A stretch of 49,288 nt of DNA from Lysobacter_L cavernae. GTDB taxonomy: Bacteria > Pseudomonadota > Gammaproteobacteria > Xanthomonadales > Xanthomonadaceae. Below are positions 15,383 to 24,526 of the stretch, in pieces. The stretch spans positions 1 to 49,288 of the forward strand of contig NZ_JBHRXK010000010.1 of assembly GCF_042648505.1 (NCBI RefSeq), in the 5' to 3' direction. Both the position numbers and the translations under genes were made by a program. Positions within the stretch are counted from its first letter, which is position 1. Every line of letters starts with the position of its first letter. The notes under the pieces were generated by a model, which did no database searches, was not told where the DNA came from, and saw only the letters and a program-made list of their open reading frames with translations.

Positions 15383-17485
15383 TCAGTTCCGGTCGAGCAG
15401 CACGCGTCGCACCACGTCGCGGCCGGCATCGAGCGAAAAATGCCGCTCGACATTGCGCAGGCCGTTGTCGGCCAGCCGTTGCCACAGCGTCGGGTCGCGG
15501 TACAGCCGCACCACCGCTTCGGCAAATCCGGCGGCCTCGTCGGCGACCAGCACGTCCTCGCCGTCGCGCAGGTGCATGCCCTCGACCGCGCAGGAGGTGG
15601 CGACCACCGGCTGCCCGTGCGCCATGCTCAGGTTGATCTTGCCCTTGACCCCGGCGCCGTAGCGCAGCGGCGCCAACGCGATGCGCGCGCCGTCCATGTA
15701 CGGCGCCAGGTCGGGCACATGGCCGTGGATCTCGACGCCGGGCTGCGCGGCCAGCGCCGCGATCTCGGCCGGGGTGTCGCTGCCGATGCAATGGAAACGC
15801 ACGTCCGGCAGCTGCGCCCGGATCAGCGGGAAAGCCTCGCCCACGAACCAGCGCACCGCATCGACATTGGGCGGGTGGCGGAAACCGCCGACGAAGACCA
15901 GGTCGCGGCGTCGCTCGAACGGCAGACCATGGCCCTGGATGCGGTGCAGATTGGAGAGGATGTCGACCTGCGCCTGCGGCGCGTCCTGCGCCAGCAGCGT
16001 TCGCTCGACCTCACTGACCACCAGCGTGGCGTCGGCCTTGGCGATGATCTCCAGCTCCAGCGCGCGGGTGCGCTCGGCGGCCCGCGCCAGCGCCGGGTCC
16101 CGCGCCAGCTCGGCGCCGCGGCGCTCGCGCAGGTAGTGCAGGTCGACCGTGTCGAACACCACCTTGGCCTGCGGTGCGTATTTGCGCAGCAGTGGCAGCC
16201 ATTCGCGCATGACGTAGTGGCGGCATACGACAATGGTGTCGAAACGTGCACCATGGTCACGCAGCCAGGCCGGTGGACTGTTCGCGCCCGGTGCAGACCA
16301 GGCCTCCACACCGATTTGCTGCAGAGCCCGGGTATAGGTGCCGCTGTGGGCGCGATCGGTCGGCAGGAACACCACGTGTGCGTTTTCCTCACGCAGCAGG
16401 CGCATCAGGTTGATCAGACGCAGTGACCCGGAGTCCCGATCCGGTTGCGGGGTGAGTGCATCAATGATCAGTACCGTATGCCCGTGCAGGTGATCGGTCA
16501 GGCCGTGGCTTGGCGAACCATGTCCAGGATGTGCCGCGAGGGTCGTTGCCCAGCGTTCGCGGAACGTCTGCTGGTTGCGGACCTGGTAAGCCTTGATGCC
16601 ACGCCGTGTGTCAGTGCCAGTGGTAACGCCCTCGACATGTACGACTTTCGCAAGCGGCTGGCAGAGCGCATGCAATCCAGCCGCACGCACGCGCATGCCC
16701 AGTTCGGTGTCCTCGTAGAAGGCGGGGGCGTAGCGGGTGTCAAAACCGCCGATCGATTCGAACAGGTGACGCGGAATCGTGATGGCCGCGCCGGAGCAAT
16801 AGTGGACGCGGCGAACATAGTCGAACTCCGGCTCGGTGGTTGAGCGCAGTCGGCCTATCTTGTCCGCCGAACCATCCTGCCAGACCAGCCCGCCAGCTTC
16901 CTGCAACCGACCATCCGGGTAAATCAGCTGCGCCCCCACCAAGCCGGTATTCGGATGCTCATCGAAGGTGGCCAGCAGCGCATCCAGCCAGCCCGGCTGC
17001 GGCACCGTGTCGTTGTTGAGGAACACCACGTACCCGCCACGGGCCAGCGCCGCGCCGTCGTTGCAGGCGGCGATGAAGCCGCCGTTTTGGGCTCGGCGGT
17101 GGTAGTGCAGGCCGTCGATCTGGCGCAGCGCAGCCTCGGTTTCGTCCGAGGAGCCGTCGTCGACCACGATGATCTCGATGGTCGCCTGCGGCGGATGCGC
17201 CGCTAGCGCGCGCAGGCAGGTCAGGGTGTGCGCGAACTGGTTGTAGACCGGGATGACGATGCTGGCGACCGGTGCGTCGTTGTACGGCACTGAGAACGGA
17301 GCGAAGGGTGCCGGCTCGGGCAGATACAACGCCAGGCGCTGCGCGGCGGGAACCCGGTGGAACTGCTTCAGCACGCGTTGCCAGGAGGCGCGCAGGCCAC
17401 GTGTGTGCAGACTGGTCAGGCCGCGCCGGAACAACCCCGTCCCCCGGTCGTACAGGAACCGAAGATCGGCCCAGCTCATCGCCAT
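15383..17485 (-). CDS. Two-domain glycosyltransferase (GT2 fused to GT4-like)
   Basis: 700 residues. Residues about 73-300 form a GT-A family 2 domain: VASIVIPVYNQ, VVDDGSSDETE, NGGFIAACNDGA, FLNNDTVPQPGWLDAL, and YEDTELGMRVRAAG as the acceptor/base region. Residues about 335-700 form a GT-B domain of the family 4 type: HTVLIIDALTPQPDRDSGS, a Rossmann core, LVFVGGFRHPPNVDAV, then PLRYGAGVKGKINLSMAHG and GQPVVATSCAVEG. Such fusions build cell-surface polysaccharide or O-antigen chains, adding two sugars or acting in sequence. Sugar specificity is not readable. It is an isolated minus-strand gene, tail to tail with the TPR gene. ATG at 17485 and 17479 are both possible starts. Confidence 0.88.
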   Translation of the reverse strand: MAMSWADLRFLYDRGTGLFRRGLTSLHTRGLRASWQRVLKQFHRVPAAQRLALYLPEPAPFAPFSVPYNDAPVASIVIPVYNQFAHTLTCLRALAAHPPQATIEIIVVDDGSSDETEAALRQIDGLHYHRRAQNGGFIAACNDGAALARGGYVVFLNNDTVPQPGWLDALLATFDEHPNTGLVGAQLIYPDGRLQEAGGLVWQDGSADKIGRLRSTTEPEFDYVRRVHYCSGAAITIPRHLFESIGGFDTRYAPAFYEDTELGMRVRAAGLHALCQPLAKVVHVEGVTTGTDTRRGIKAYQVRNQQTFRERWATTLAAHPGHGSPSHGLTDHLHGHTVLIIDALTPQPDRDSGSLRLINLMRLLREENAHVVFLPTDRAHSGTYTRALQQIGVEAWSAPGANSPPAWLRDHGARFDTIVVCRHYVMREWLPLLRKYAPQAKVVFDTVDLHYLRERRGAELARDPALARAAERTRALELEIIAKADATLVVSEVERTLLAQDAPQAQVDILSNLHRIQGHGLPFERRRDLVFVGGFRHPPNVDAVRWFVGEAFPLIRAQLPDVRFHCIGSDTPAEIAALAAQPGVEIHGHVPDLAPYMDGARIALAPLRYGAGVKGKINLSMAHGQPVVATSCAVEGMHLRDGEDVLVADEAAGFAEAVVRLYRDPTLWQRLADNGLRNVERHFSLDAGRDVVRRVLLDRN

Positions 17486-17600
17486 CGAATCACCGCCATG
17501 CTGAAGGAACTCCCTATTGCAAACGCCACTGCTGCTGCCGGCGCACGGAGGGGCCGGCGGGCTGCGCTAGACTCGGTTTCACGAGGGCGCAGCCCTGTCA

Positions 17601-20018
17601 TTGTCCCATGCCGTGGCCCGAATCGATTACGACGAAGACGAAACCAGCGACAATCGCGATGATTCCCCGCAGTGGCGTCGGCGCCTGGTCACCTGGGTGC
17701 TGGCCGCGATCGGCCTGGGCCTGGGTTTCCTCATCCCGTACACGCTGTACCTGAACCACGAGGTCGGTGAGCGCTTTGGCCAGTTGCGCTGGCAGATCCC
17801 GACCCGGGTCTATGCGCGGCCGCTGGAGTTGGCGCCGGGCCTGGCCCTCGACGTGACCACGCTGAAGACCGAGCTTGATGCGGCGGCCTACCGTGACGGC
17901 GACGGTCGTCGGCCCGGCACCTACGCGCGCAACGGCGGTCGCTGGCTGATCGCCAGCCGCGGCTTCAACGACGTCGATGGCGCGGTGCCAGAGCGACAGC
18001 TCGAAGTGGTGCTGTCGGGTGGTCGCGTGGCGTCGGTGCGCGACGCCGGGAAAAAGCGCGCACTGAAGTCGGCGCGGCTCGATCCGGCGCGCATCGCCAC
18101 GCTGTACGGCCAGAAGCAGGAAGAGCGCCGGCTGGTGCGCATCAAGGAGGTGCCGGAACTGCTGGTCACCGGCCTGCAGGCGGTCGAGGACCGCGACTTC
18201 AGCAGCCACCACGGCATCGACCTGAGCGGCATGGTGCGCGCGGCGTTCAAGACCGCCACCGGCAGCCGGCAGGGCGCCAGCACCCTGACCCAGCAGCTTG
18301 CACGCAGTGGCCTGCTCGGCATCGGCCGCGAGCAGACCCTGACCCGCAAGGGCAAGGAAATCCTCTACGCGCTGCTGATCGAGGCGCGCTACGACAAGGG
18401 CACGATCCTCGAGGCCTACCTCAACCAGGTCTACCTCGGCCAGCGTGGCGCCCAGGCGATCCACGGCGTCGCCGCCGGCGCCGAGTTCTGGTTCGGCCGC
18501 GACCTGCGCGACCTGTCGACCGAGCAGATCGCGCTGCTGGTCGGCATCGTGCGCGGTCCGTCTTTTTACGACCCGCGCCGCCATCCCGAGCGCGCGCTGG
18601 AACGGCGCAACTTCGCCCTCGGCGAGTTTCACGAGACCGGCCTGATCGACGACGCCGAATACCAGCGCGCGCTCAAGGCGCCGCTCGGCATCACCACCGC
18701 GCCAGGCAGCGTCGCCGCCAATCGCTTTCCGGCCTATGTCGACCTGGTGCGCCGCCAGCTCGCCCGCGACTACCCGGCCGATGCCCTGTCCGGCGCCGGC
18801 CTCAGCGTGATGAGCGGCATGGCGCCGTCGGCGCAGGCGCAGGCCGAAGGCGCAGTCACGCGCACCCTCAAGAGCCTCGACAGCAAGCGGCGGCCGCCGC
18901 TGCAGGCCGGCCTGGTCGTCACCGACGTGCACAGCGGCGAGGTGGTGGCCGTGGTCGGCAGCCGCAGCTTCGCCGAACACGGCTTCAACCGCGCGGTCGA
19001 GGCGCAGCGCCCGGTCGGTTCGCTGCTCAAGCCGTTCGTGTACCTGTTGGCGCTGGCGCAGCCGGGCAAGTACTCGCTGGCGAGCTACGTCGACGACTCG
19101 CCGGTCACCGTCGCGCTGGGAAAGAAAAAGAACTGGAACCCCGGCAACTCCGACGGCCGCAGCCACGGCACCGTGCGTCTGATCGATGCGCTGGCGATGT
19201 CCTACAACCAGGCCACCGTGCGTGTCGGCATGCAGGTCGCGCCCGAGCGCATCGCCGACCTGATCCGCACGCTCGCCGGCATCGAGGCCGAACCGAATCC
19301 GGCGTTGATCCTCGGCGCGGTCGACCAGAGCCCGTACGCGATGGCGCAGCTGTACCAGTTCCTCGCATCGGGCGGCGAAATCCAGCCGCTGCACGCGGTG
19401 CGCGGGGTGCTCGACGCCAACGGCAAGGCGGTCAACCGCTACGACAAGGAGCCGGCGCCAGCGCAGGAAGGCGACGCGATCGCCGCGCGCCTGATCACCA
19501 TCGCGCTGCAGCAGGCGGTGTCCAACGGCACCGGTCGCCAGCTCATCAACGACGGCCTTGGCCGCCTGTCGCCGGCCGGCAAGACCGGCACCAGCAACGA
19601 CGGTCGCGACAGCTGGTTTGCCGGCTGGACCGGCGATCATCTGGCCGTGATCTGGGTCGGCAATGACCAGAACCAGGCCACCGGTCTGTACGGCGGTACC
19701 GGTGCGATGCGGGTGTGGTCGGCGATCTTCTCGCGGCTGCCGACCGCGCCGCTCAAGGTCGGCGACAAGGGCATCGACTGGCAGTGGGTGGTCGGCGCCA
19801 ACACCACCGACGCCGCCTGTGCCGGTGCGCGCCGCCTGCCGTTCGTGGCCGGGTTCGCGCCGGCCTACACGCCATGCCCGGCGCCGCAGCCGGTGGCCGA
19901 GGACGAGCAGGGCGGCGGTTGGCGCGAGTGGTTCGGCTTCGGTCGCAAGGACGAAGCCCCGGCGCAGGAGCCTGCGCCGCAACCCGCGCCACAACCGCAG
20001 CAGGAGGACACGCCGTGA
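17601..20018 (+). CDS. mrcB: Bifunctional penicillin-binding protein 1b
   Basis: About 805 residues from a TTG at 17601 (a GTG at 17613 is also possible). A cytosolic acidic tail is followed by a membrane helix (about 30-50) and a UB2H-like region (QIPTRVYARPLELAPG). The GT51 glycosyltransferase has catalytic Glu196 in EDRDFSSHHG plus GASTLTQQLAR and KEILYALLIEARYDKG. The transpeptidase has Ser474 in PVGSLLKPF, SYNQATV, and K661 in KTGTS. The enzyme polymerises and cross-links peptidoglycan in the periplasm. The C-terminal 60 residues are rich in Pro, Gln, Glu and Ala (EPAPQPAPQPQQ), an extension likely to be disordered. The stop overlaps the GTG of the lipoprotein gene, pointing to translational coupling. 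Confidence 0.94.
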   Translation: MSHAVARIDYDEDETSDNRDDSPQWRRRLVTWVLAAIGLGLGFLIPYTLYLNHEVGERFGQLRWQIPTRVYARPLELAPGLALDVTTLKTELDAAAYRDGDGRRPGTYARNGGRWLIASRGFNDVDGAVPERQLEVVLSGGRVASVRDAGKKRALKSARLDPARIATLYGQKQEERRLVRIKEVPELLVTGLQAVEDRDFSSHHGIDLSGMVRAAFKTATGSRQGASTLTQQLARSGLLGIGREQTLTRKGKEILYALLIEARYDKGTILEAYLNQVYLGQRGAQAIHGVAAGAEFWFGRDLRDLSTEQIALLVGIVRGPSFYDPRRHPERALERRNFALGEFHETGLIDDAEYQRALKAPLGITTAPGSVAANRFPAYVDLVRRQLARDYPADALSGAGLSVMSGMAPSAQAQAEGAVTRTLKSLDSKRRPPLQAGLVVTDVHSGEVVAVVGSRSFAEHGFNRAVEAQRPVGSLLKPFVYLLALAQPGKYSLASYVDDSPVTVALGKKKNWNPGNSDGRSHGTVRLIDALAMSYNQATVRVGMQVAPERIADLIRTLAGIEAEPNPALILGAVDQSPYAMAQLYQFLASGGEIQPLHAVRGVLDANGKAVNRYDKEPAPAQEGDAIAARLITIALQQAVSNGTGRQLINDGLGRLSPAGKTGTSNDGRDSWFAGWTGDHLAVIWVGNDQNQATGLYGGTGAMRVWSAIFSRLPTAPLKVGDKGIDWQWVVGANTTDAACAGARRLPFVAGFAPAYTPCPAPQPVAEDEQGGGWREWFGFGRKDEAPAQEPAPQPAPQPQQEDTP

Positions 20019-20560
20019 TCCGTTGGTTCACCACCCCGCGCTGGAGCGGAGTGGCCGCGGGTGTCGCCCTCGCCATCCTGCTGGCCGGCTGCGCCACCGC
20101 GCCGGACATCGGCCTGCCCGGTTTCGATGCCGCCGCCGCGGTCGCCGAGATCCGCGCCGCCGGCGGCGCCAATGCCAGTGAGCTCGACGTGCAACCGCTG
20201 CGTGATCCACAGGTCGAAGACCTGCGCGAGGACGCCGAGCGGCTGGAGCGCGAGCGCAAATACCCCGAGGCCGCCGCGGCGCTCGACCAGGCCCTGCAGC
20301 TCAATCCCAGCGATCCGGCACTGCTGCAGGACCGCGCCGAAGCGGCGTTGCTGCAGCAACGGCTGGACGACGCCGAGCGCTTCGCGCGTCAGGGGCTGGA
20401 GCAGGGCTCCAAGGTCGGACCGCTGTGCCGGCGACACTGGGAGACCATCGCCCAGGTGCGCCTGACCCGTCCGGCGTCGGCCGACACGCCCGGTGGCAGC
20501 GTGGCCGATGCGCGCCGCGAGCGCGACGCCTGCACGGTGGCGGCACCGCCGCGCTACTAG
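20015..20560 (+). CDS. TPR lipoprotein coupled to PBP1b
   Basis: 181 residues. The GTG start at 20015 overlaps the previous TGA (GTGA), with a strong AGGAGG ribosome site inside the end of the PBP gene. An N-terminal signal peptide leads to the lipobox LLAGC, so it is a lipoprotein. The mature part holds tetratricopeptide-like helices (YPEAAAALDQALQLNPSDPA and LLQQRLDDAERFARQGLEQG). Its tight coupling with mrcB suggests an outer-membrane activator or partner of PBP1b, similar in role to LpoB or to TPR-type activators. There is no sequence similarity to LpoB that I can see, so this is inference. Confidence 0.85.
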   Translation: MIRWFTTPRWSGVAAGVALAILLAGCATAPDIGLPGFDAAAAVAEIRAAGGANASELDVQPLRDPQVEDLREDAERLERERKYPEAAAALDQALQLNPSDPALLQDRAEAALLQQRLDDAERFARQGLEQGSKVGPLCRRHWETIAQVRLTRPASADTPGGSVADARRERDACTVAAPPRY

Positions 20561-20714
20561 AATAGGCGGCGCAGTGGCGCGGCCGGTCGCAACGGCGGTC
20601 GCGGCAACGGCGCAAACTGCAGTGGTTCCCGTGATCGGCGCCTGGTCGTGAGCGAGGTGGACTGTCCGGCCGCGGCCGATGCCGCATGCGCTCCCTGACC
20701 CGAATCGAGACCCC

Positions 20715-22871
20715 ATGCAAGCTGCGGCGCCTGTGCCAACCGATCCGACCCCGAGCGGCAGCCGCCTCAGCCTGGCCAGCCGTGCGGCCCTGGCCGACGG
20801 CGGCGAGCTCGCGCGCAACCTGCCGGCGTTCACGGTGCGGCCGGCCCAGCAGGAACTGGCCGGCGCGATCGCCGATGCCTTCGACAGCCGCGGCACGCTG
20901 CTGGCCGAGGCCGGCACCGGCACCGGCAAGACCTTCGCCTACCTGGTGCCGGCGCTGCTGTCGGGCAAGAAGACGATTGTCTCCACCGGCACGCGCGCGC
21001 TGCAGGACCAGCTCTACCACCGCGACCTGCCGCGCGTGCGCGACGCGCTTGGTATCGGCCTCAAGAGCGCGCTGCTCAAGGGACGCGCCAACTACCTGTG
21101 CCACTACCGCATGCGCCAGGCGCAAGGTGAGCCGAAGTTCGGCAGCCGCGAGCTGGCCGCGCAGTTCCAGCGCATCGTCACCTGGTCCGGGCGCACGCGC
21201 ATGGGCGATCTGGCCGAACTCGACGCCCTGCCGGACGATTCGCCGCTGCTGCCGATGGTCACCAGCACCACCGAGAACTGCCTCGGCAGTGAGTGCCCGT
21301 TCTTCGCCGACTGCTTTGTCGTGCAGGCGCGCCAGCGTGCACAGGCGGCGGACCTGGTGGTGGTCAACCACCACCTGTTGCTGGCCGACCTCGCGCTCAA
21401 GCAGGAAGGCTTCGGCGAGATCCTGCCCGGCGCGCAGGCGTTCGTGGTCGACGAGGCGCACCAGTTGCCGGATCTGGCCGCGCAGTTCTTCGGCGAGGCG
21501 CTGAGCGCGCGGCCGCTGGTCGAGCTGGCACGCGATGCCCTGACCGAATGCCGGCAGGTGCCGTCGGCGTTGGCCGCCGTGCAGGAGCCGGCGCGTGCGC
21601 TGGAACAGGCCGTGCGTGCGCTGCGCGCGGCGATGGACGAGTTGCCGGTGCGCGGCACGCGTCGCCGCGCGGCGGAGGTGTCAGCGGTCGAGGAAGCATT
21701 CGATGCGCTCGCGCTCACACTGCAGCAGCTGCACGCGGTTTTGCAGCCGCTGGCCGCGGCCTCGCCTGGCTTCGACGCCTGCGCCGCGCGTGCGGTCGAG
21801 TTCGAGGGCCGGCTGCGGCGCTGGCGCGATGATGCGACCGAACCGGCGGCCACGCAGGACGATGAGTTCGCCGACGACTTCGCCCAGCTCGATGCCGAAA
21901 GCGCGGCCGCAGACGGCGTCGATGACGTGGACGAAGCCAAAAAGAAAAAACGCGACGACGACAGCGTGCTCTGGTACGAGCTGACCGCGCGTGGTTTCCG
22001 CCTCAGCCGCACCCCGCTCGACGTCGCCGGACCGCTCGCCCAGCACCGCGCGCGTTCGCAGGCGGCGTGGGTGTTCACCTCGGCCACGCTGGCCGTGGGC
22101 GGCCGTTTCGAGCACTACGCGATCAAGCTCGGGCTCTATCTCAAAGGCGACGACGCGCCGCGGACCCTGCTGGTGCCCAGCCCGTTCGATTGGGAAACAC
22201 AGGCGCTGTGCTACCTGCCGCGCGGCCTGCCCGACCCGGTGGTGCGCCACTACAACGAGAGCATGGTCGAGAAGCTGCGACCGGTGCTGGGGGCCTCCGG
22301 CGGCCGCGCGTTCGTGCTGTTCGCCTCGCACCGCGCGTTGCGCGAAGCCGCCGAACTGCTCAAGGGCGGGCCATGGCCGCTGTTCGTGCAGGGCGAGGCG
22401 CCGCGATCGGTGCTGCTGGAGCGTTTCCGCGCCTCCGGCAACGGCGTGTTGCTCGGTGCCGCCAGCTTCCGCGAAGGCGTCGACGTTGCCGGCGACGCGC
22501 TGAGCGTGGTGGTGATCGACAAGCTGCCGTTCGCCGCGCCCGACGACCCGGTGTTCGAGGCGCGGCTGGACGCGATCCGCCGCAACGGCGGCAACCCGTT
22601 CCGCGACGAGCAATTGCCGCAGGCGGTGATCGCGCTCAAGCAGGGCGCCGGCCGCCTGATCCGCAACGAGAGCGACCGCGGCGTGCTGGTGCTGTGCGAC
22701 CCGCGCCTGCTCAGCAAGACCTACGGCAGCGTCTTCCTCAATTCGCTGCCGCCATTGCCGAAGACGCGACGCATCGAGGATGTGGAGGCGTTCTTTGCGC
22801 CGGTTGCGGAAGACCTCCCGCTAGAATCGGCTTCCGCAATGGCAGCAACGCTGCCAGTTGCCGACGATTGA
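20715..22871 (+). CDS. yoaA: YoaA/DinG-family ATP-dependent DNA helicase
   Basis: 718 residues from the ATG at 20715 (an upstream ATG at 20679 adds 12 residues). It is a superfamily 2, XPD-like helicase. Walker A is GTGTGKTF near residue 66, motif II is VVDEAHQL, and later motifs include WVFTSATLAVGG, GAASFREGVDVAGD and QGAGRLIRN. Four cysteines typical of the Fe-S domain are present: NYLCHYR, then NCLGSECPFFADC. An acidic, Lys-tract insertion (DDVDEAKKKKRDDD) lies in the middle. The family unwinds DNA at stalled forks and in repair. A candidate -10 (TAGAAT) is found shortly after the lipoprotein stop. Confidence 0.92.
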   Translation: MQAAAPVPTDPTPSGSRLSLASRAALADGGELARNLPAFTVRPAQQELAGAIADAFDSRGTLLAEAGTGTGKTFAYLVPALLSGKKTIVSTGTRALQDQLYHRDLPRVRDALGIGLKSALLKGRANYLCHYRMRQAQGEPKFGSRELAAQFQRIVTWSGRTRMGDLAELDALPDDSPLLPMVTSTTENCLGSECPFFADCFVVQARQRAQAADLVVVNHHLLLADLALKQEGFGEILPGAQAFVVDEAHQLPDLAAQFFGEALSARPLVELARDALTECRQVPSALAAVQEPARALEQAVRALRAAMDELPVRGTRRRAAEVSAVEEAFDALALTLQQLHAVLQPLAAASPGFDACAARAVEFEGRLRRWRDDATEPAATQDDEFADDFAQLDAESAAADGVDDVDEAKKKKRDDDSVLWYELTARGFRLSRTPLDVAGPLAQHRARSQAAWVFTSATLAVGGRFEHYAIKLGLYLKGDDAPRTLLVPSPFDWETQALCYLPRGLPDPVVRHYNESMVEKLRPVLGASGGRAFVLFASHRALREAAELLKGGPWPLFVQGEAPRSVLLERFRASGNGVLLGAASFREGVDVAGDALSVVVIDKLPFAAPDDPVFEARLDAIRRNGGNPFRDEQLPQAVIALKQGAGRLIRNESDRGVLVLCDPRLLSKTYGSVFLNSLPPLPKTRRIEDVEAFFAPVAEDLPLESASAMAATLPVADD

Positions 22872-22892
22872 CCTCCGGACTGCCGTGATCCC

Positions 22893-23597
22893 ATGAAACT
22901 GCTCGCGTTTGAAACCACCACCGAAGCGCTGTCGGTCGCCGTGTCGATCGACGGCGAGGTGTGCGAGCGTTTCGAGCTCGCCCCGCGCCGCCACGCTGAA
23001 CTGGCGTTGCCGTGGGCCGAACAACTGCTGGCGCAGGCCGGGGTCGCCCGTGCACAGCTCGATGCGATCGCAGTCAGTCGCGGCCCCGGTGCTTTCACCG
23101 GCGTGCGCCTCGGGATCGCGCTCGCGCAGGGCGTCGCGCTCGCGCTCGACCGGCCGGTGGTGCCGGTGTCGACGCTGGCGGCGCTGGCGATGCGCGCGAC
23201 ACCGTTGAGCGACGGTGCGCGCGTGTTAGCTGCCATCGACGCGCGCATGGGCGAGGTCTATGCCGCTGGCTACACGCTGAGGAGCGGCGAACTCCACGCC
23301 CTGAATGACGAAGTCGTCGCTGCACCGGATGCCATCGTGCTGCCCGATACCGTCTCCGGCTGGATAGGGGTGGGCACCGGCTTCGCCGCTGTCGAGGGTG
23401 CGCTGCAACAGCGCCTGGGCGCGCGGTTCACCGCGATCGATGCAACGCAACTACCGCACGCGGGCGATGTCGTGCGCCTGGCCGCTCTGATGTTCGCGCG
23501 CGGCGAGGCGATGGCGCCGGAACAGGTCGAGCCGGCCTACCTGCGCAACAACGTCGCGTTGACCCTCGAGCAGCAGCGCGCCCTCAAGGCGCGGTAG
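22893..23597 (+). CDS. tsaB: tRNA threonylcarbamoyladenosine biosynthesis protein TsaB
   Basis: 234 residues of the ASKHA fold: MKLLAFETTTEALSVAV at the start, then AVSRGPGAFTGVRLG and LAAIDARMGEVYAAGY, all diagnostic for TsaB (YeaZ). It scaffolds TsaD and TsaE in making the t6A modification at position 37 of tRNAs reading ANN codons. It lies 21 bases after yoaA in the same direction, an arrangement also seen in other gammaproteobacteria. It ends 20 bases before the convergent tonB-like gene. Confidence 0.94.
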   Translation: MKLLAFETTTEALSVAVSIDGEVCERFELAPRRHAELALPWAEQLLAQAGVARAQLDAIAVSRGPGAFTGVRLGIALAQGVALALDRPVVPVSTLAALAMRATPLSDGARVLAAIDARMGEVYAAGYTLRSGELHALNDEVVAAPDAIVLPDTVSGWIGVGTGFAAVEGALQQRLGARFTAIDATQLPHAGDVVRLAALMFARGEAMAPEQVEPAYLRNNVALTLEQQRALKAR

Positions 23598-23617
23598 ACC
23601 GCCTCGTAGCTCGCCCG

Positions 23618-24526
23618 TCACTCGTCAACCAGCTGCCCGCCCGGCAGGAAGCTCCAGGTGCGGGTGACGTGCAGCAGGTCCGGGTTCTCGTCGGTCTTCG
23701 GCAGCGGCGGGTAGGGCTCGGCCAGTTTGGCGATGCGCAGCGCCGAGGCATCGAGCAGCGGGATGCCGCTGGTCTTGACGATGTCGGCGCGCTCGACCGT
23801 GCCGTTGCGGCGGATCGCCACGCTGATCACCACCTGGCCGGCAAGCCGGCGTCGCCGCGCCTCGTCGGGGTAGTTGAGGTTGCCGACGCGCTCGACCCGG
23901 TCGACCCAACTGCGCAGGTAGCCGGCCCAGGCGTATTCCTGGGTGCTGGCCGAAACGAACTTGCGCATCGGTCGCTTGGCGTAGCGCTCCGAGCGCATGT
24001 GGATCTCGGCGGCCAGTCGCGCCATCGCCACGTCGTGCTCGATCTTCTCCTGGCCACGCGGCAGCGGCCGTTCGCTCGGCGTCGGTGTGGCGCGCGCGGC
24101 GGCAGTCGTGGTCGCGCCGCGGGTGCTGCTGACCACGCGCGTCTGCGGTGCCGGTTGCGGCGCCGGCGACTGTGCCTGCAGCGGGCGCGGCGCGACCCCG
24201 GACGTGGCTTGCGGCAACGGTCCGGACTGGGCCTCGCGCGGGCGCGTGCTCTTGTCGTGCTCGCCGCCGCCCTGGTTGCTGGCCTGGGCGAGGAAGTCGG
24301 CCTGCTTGGGCGTCAGCGCGGAGGCGGTCTGGGTGAGGATCACGTCCAGCGTCGGCATCACCGGCGCTGCCTTCTCGAGCGTCCAGCCGACGCCGAGCAG
24401 GAACACGCCGTGCACCAGCAGCGACAACACCAGCGTGGCGCTGATGCGGCCGTCGCCGCCAGTGACATATTCCTCGCCGGGACCGTACCCGCTGGAGTCG
24501 GCCATGGGTGCCGCGACCGCACTCAT
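23618..24526 (-). CDS. tonB3: TonB-like energy transducer (TonB3-type)
   Basis: 302 residues. A single N-terminal membrane helix (about 30-48, LVLSLLVHGVFLLGVGW) carries the SxxH-like element of TonB (LSLLVHG). A Pro/Gln/Ala-rich periplasmic spacer follows (LQAQSPAPQPAPQTR). The C-terminal domain has the TonB pattern: NLNYPDEARRRRLAGQVVIS, a strand with RRNGTVERADI, then SGIPLLDASALRI. Its start overlaps the gshB stop (ATGA), so the two genes are coupled. In Pseudomonas aeruginosa tonB3 and gshB sit beside pilG and TonB3 affects twitching motility; the same neighbourhood here supports this name. ExbB/ExbD genes are not in the window. Confidence 0.85.
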   Translation of the reverse strand: MSAVAAPMADSSGYGPGEEYVTGGDGRISATLVLSLLVHGVFLLGVGWTLEKAAPVMPTLDVILTQTASALTPKQADFLAQASNQGGGEHDKSTRPREAQSGPLPQATSGVAPRPLQAQSPAPQPAPQTRVVSSTRGATTTAAARATPTPSERPLPRGQEKIEHDVAMARLAAEIHMRSERYAKRPMRKFVSASTQEYAWAGYLRSWVDRVERVGNLNYPDEARRRRLAGQVVISVAIRRNGTVERADIVKTSGIPLLDASALRIAKLAEPYPPLPKTDENPDLLHVTRTWSFLPGGQLVDE

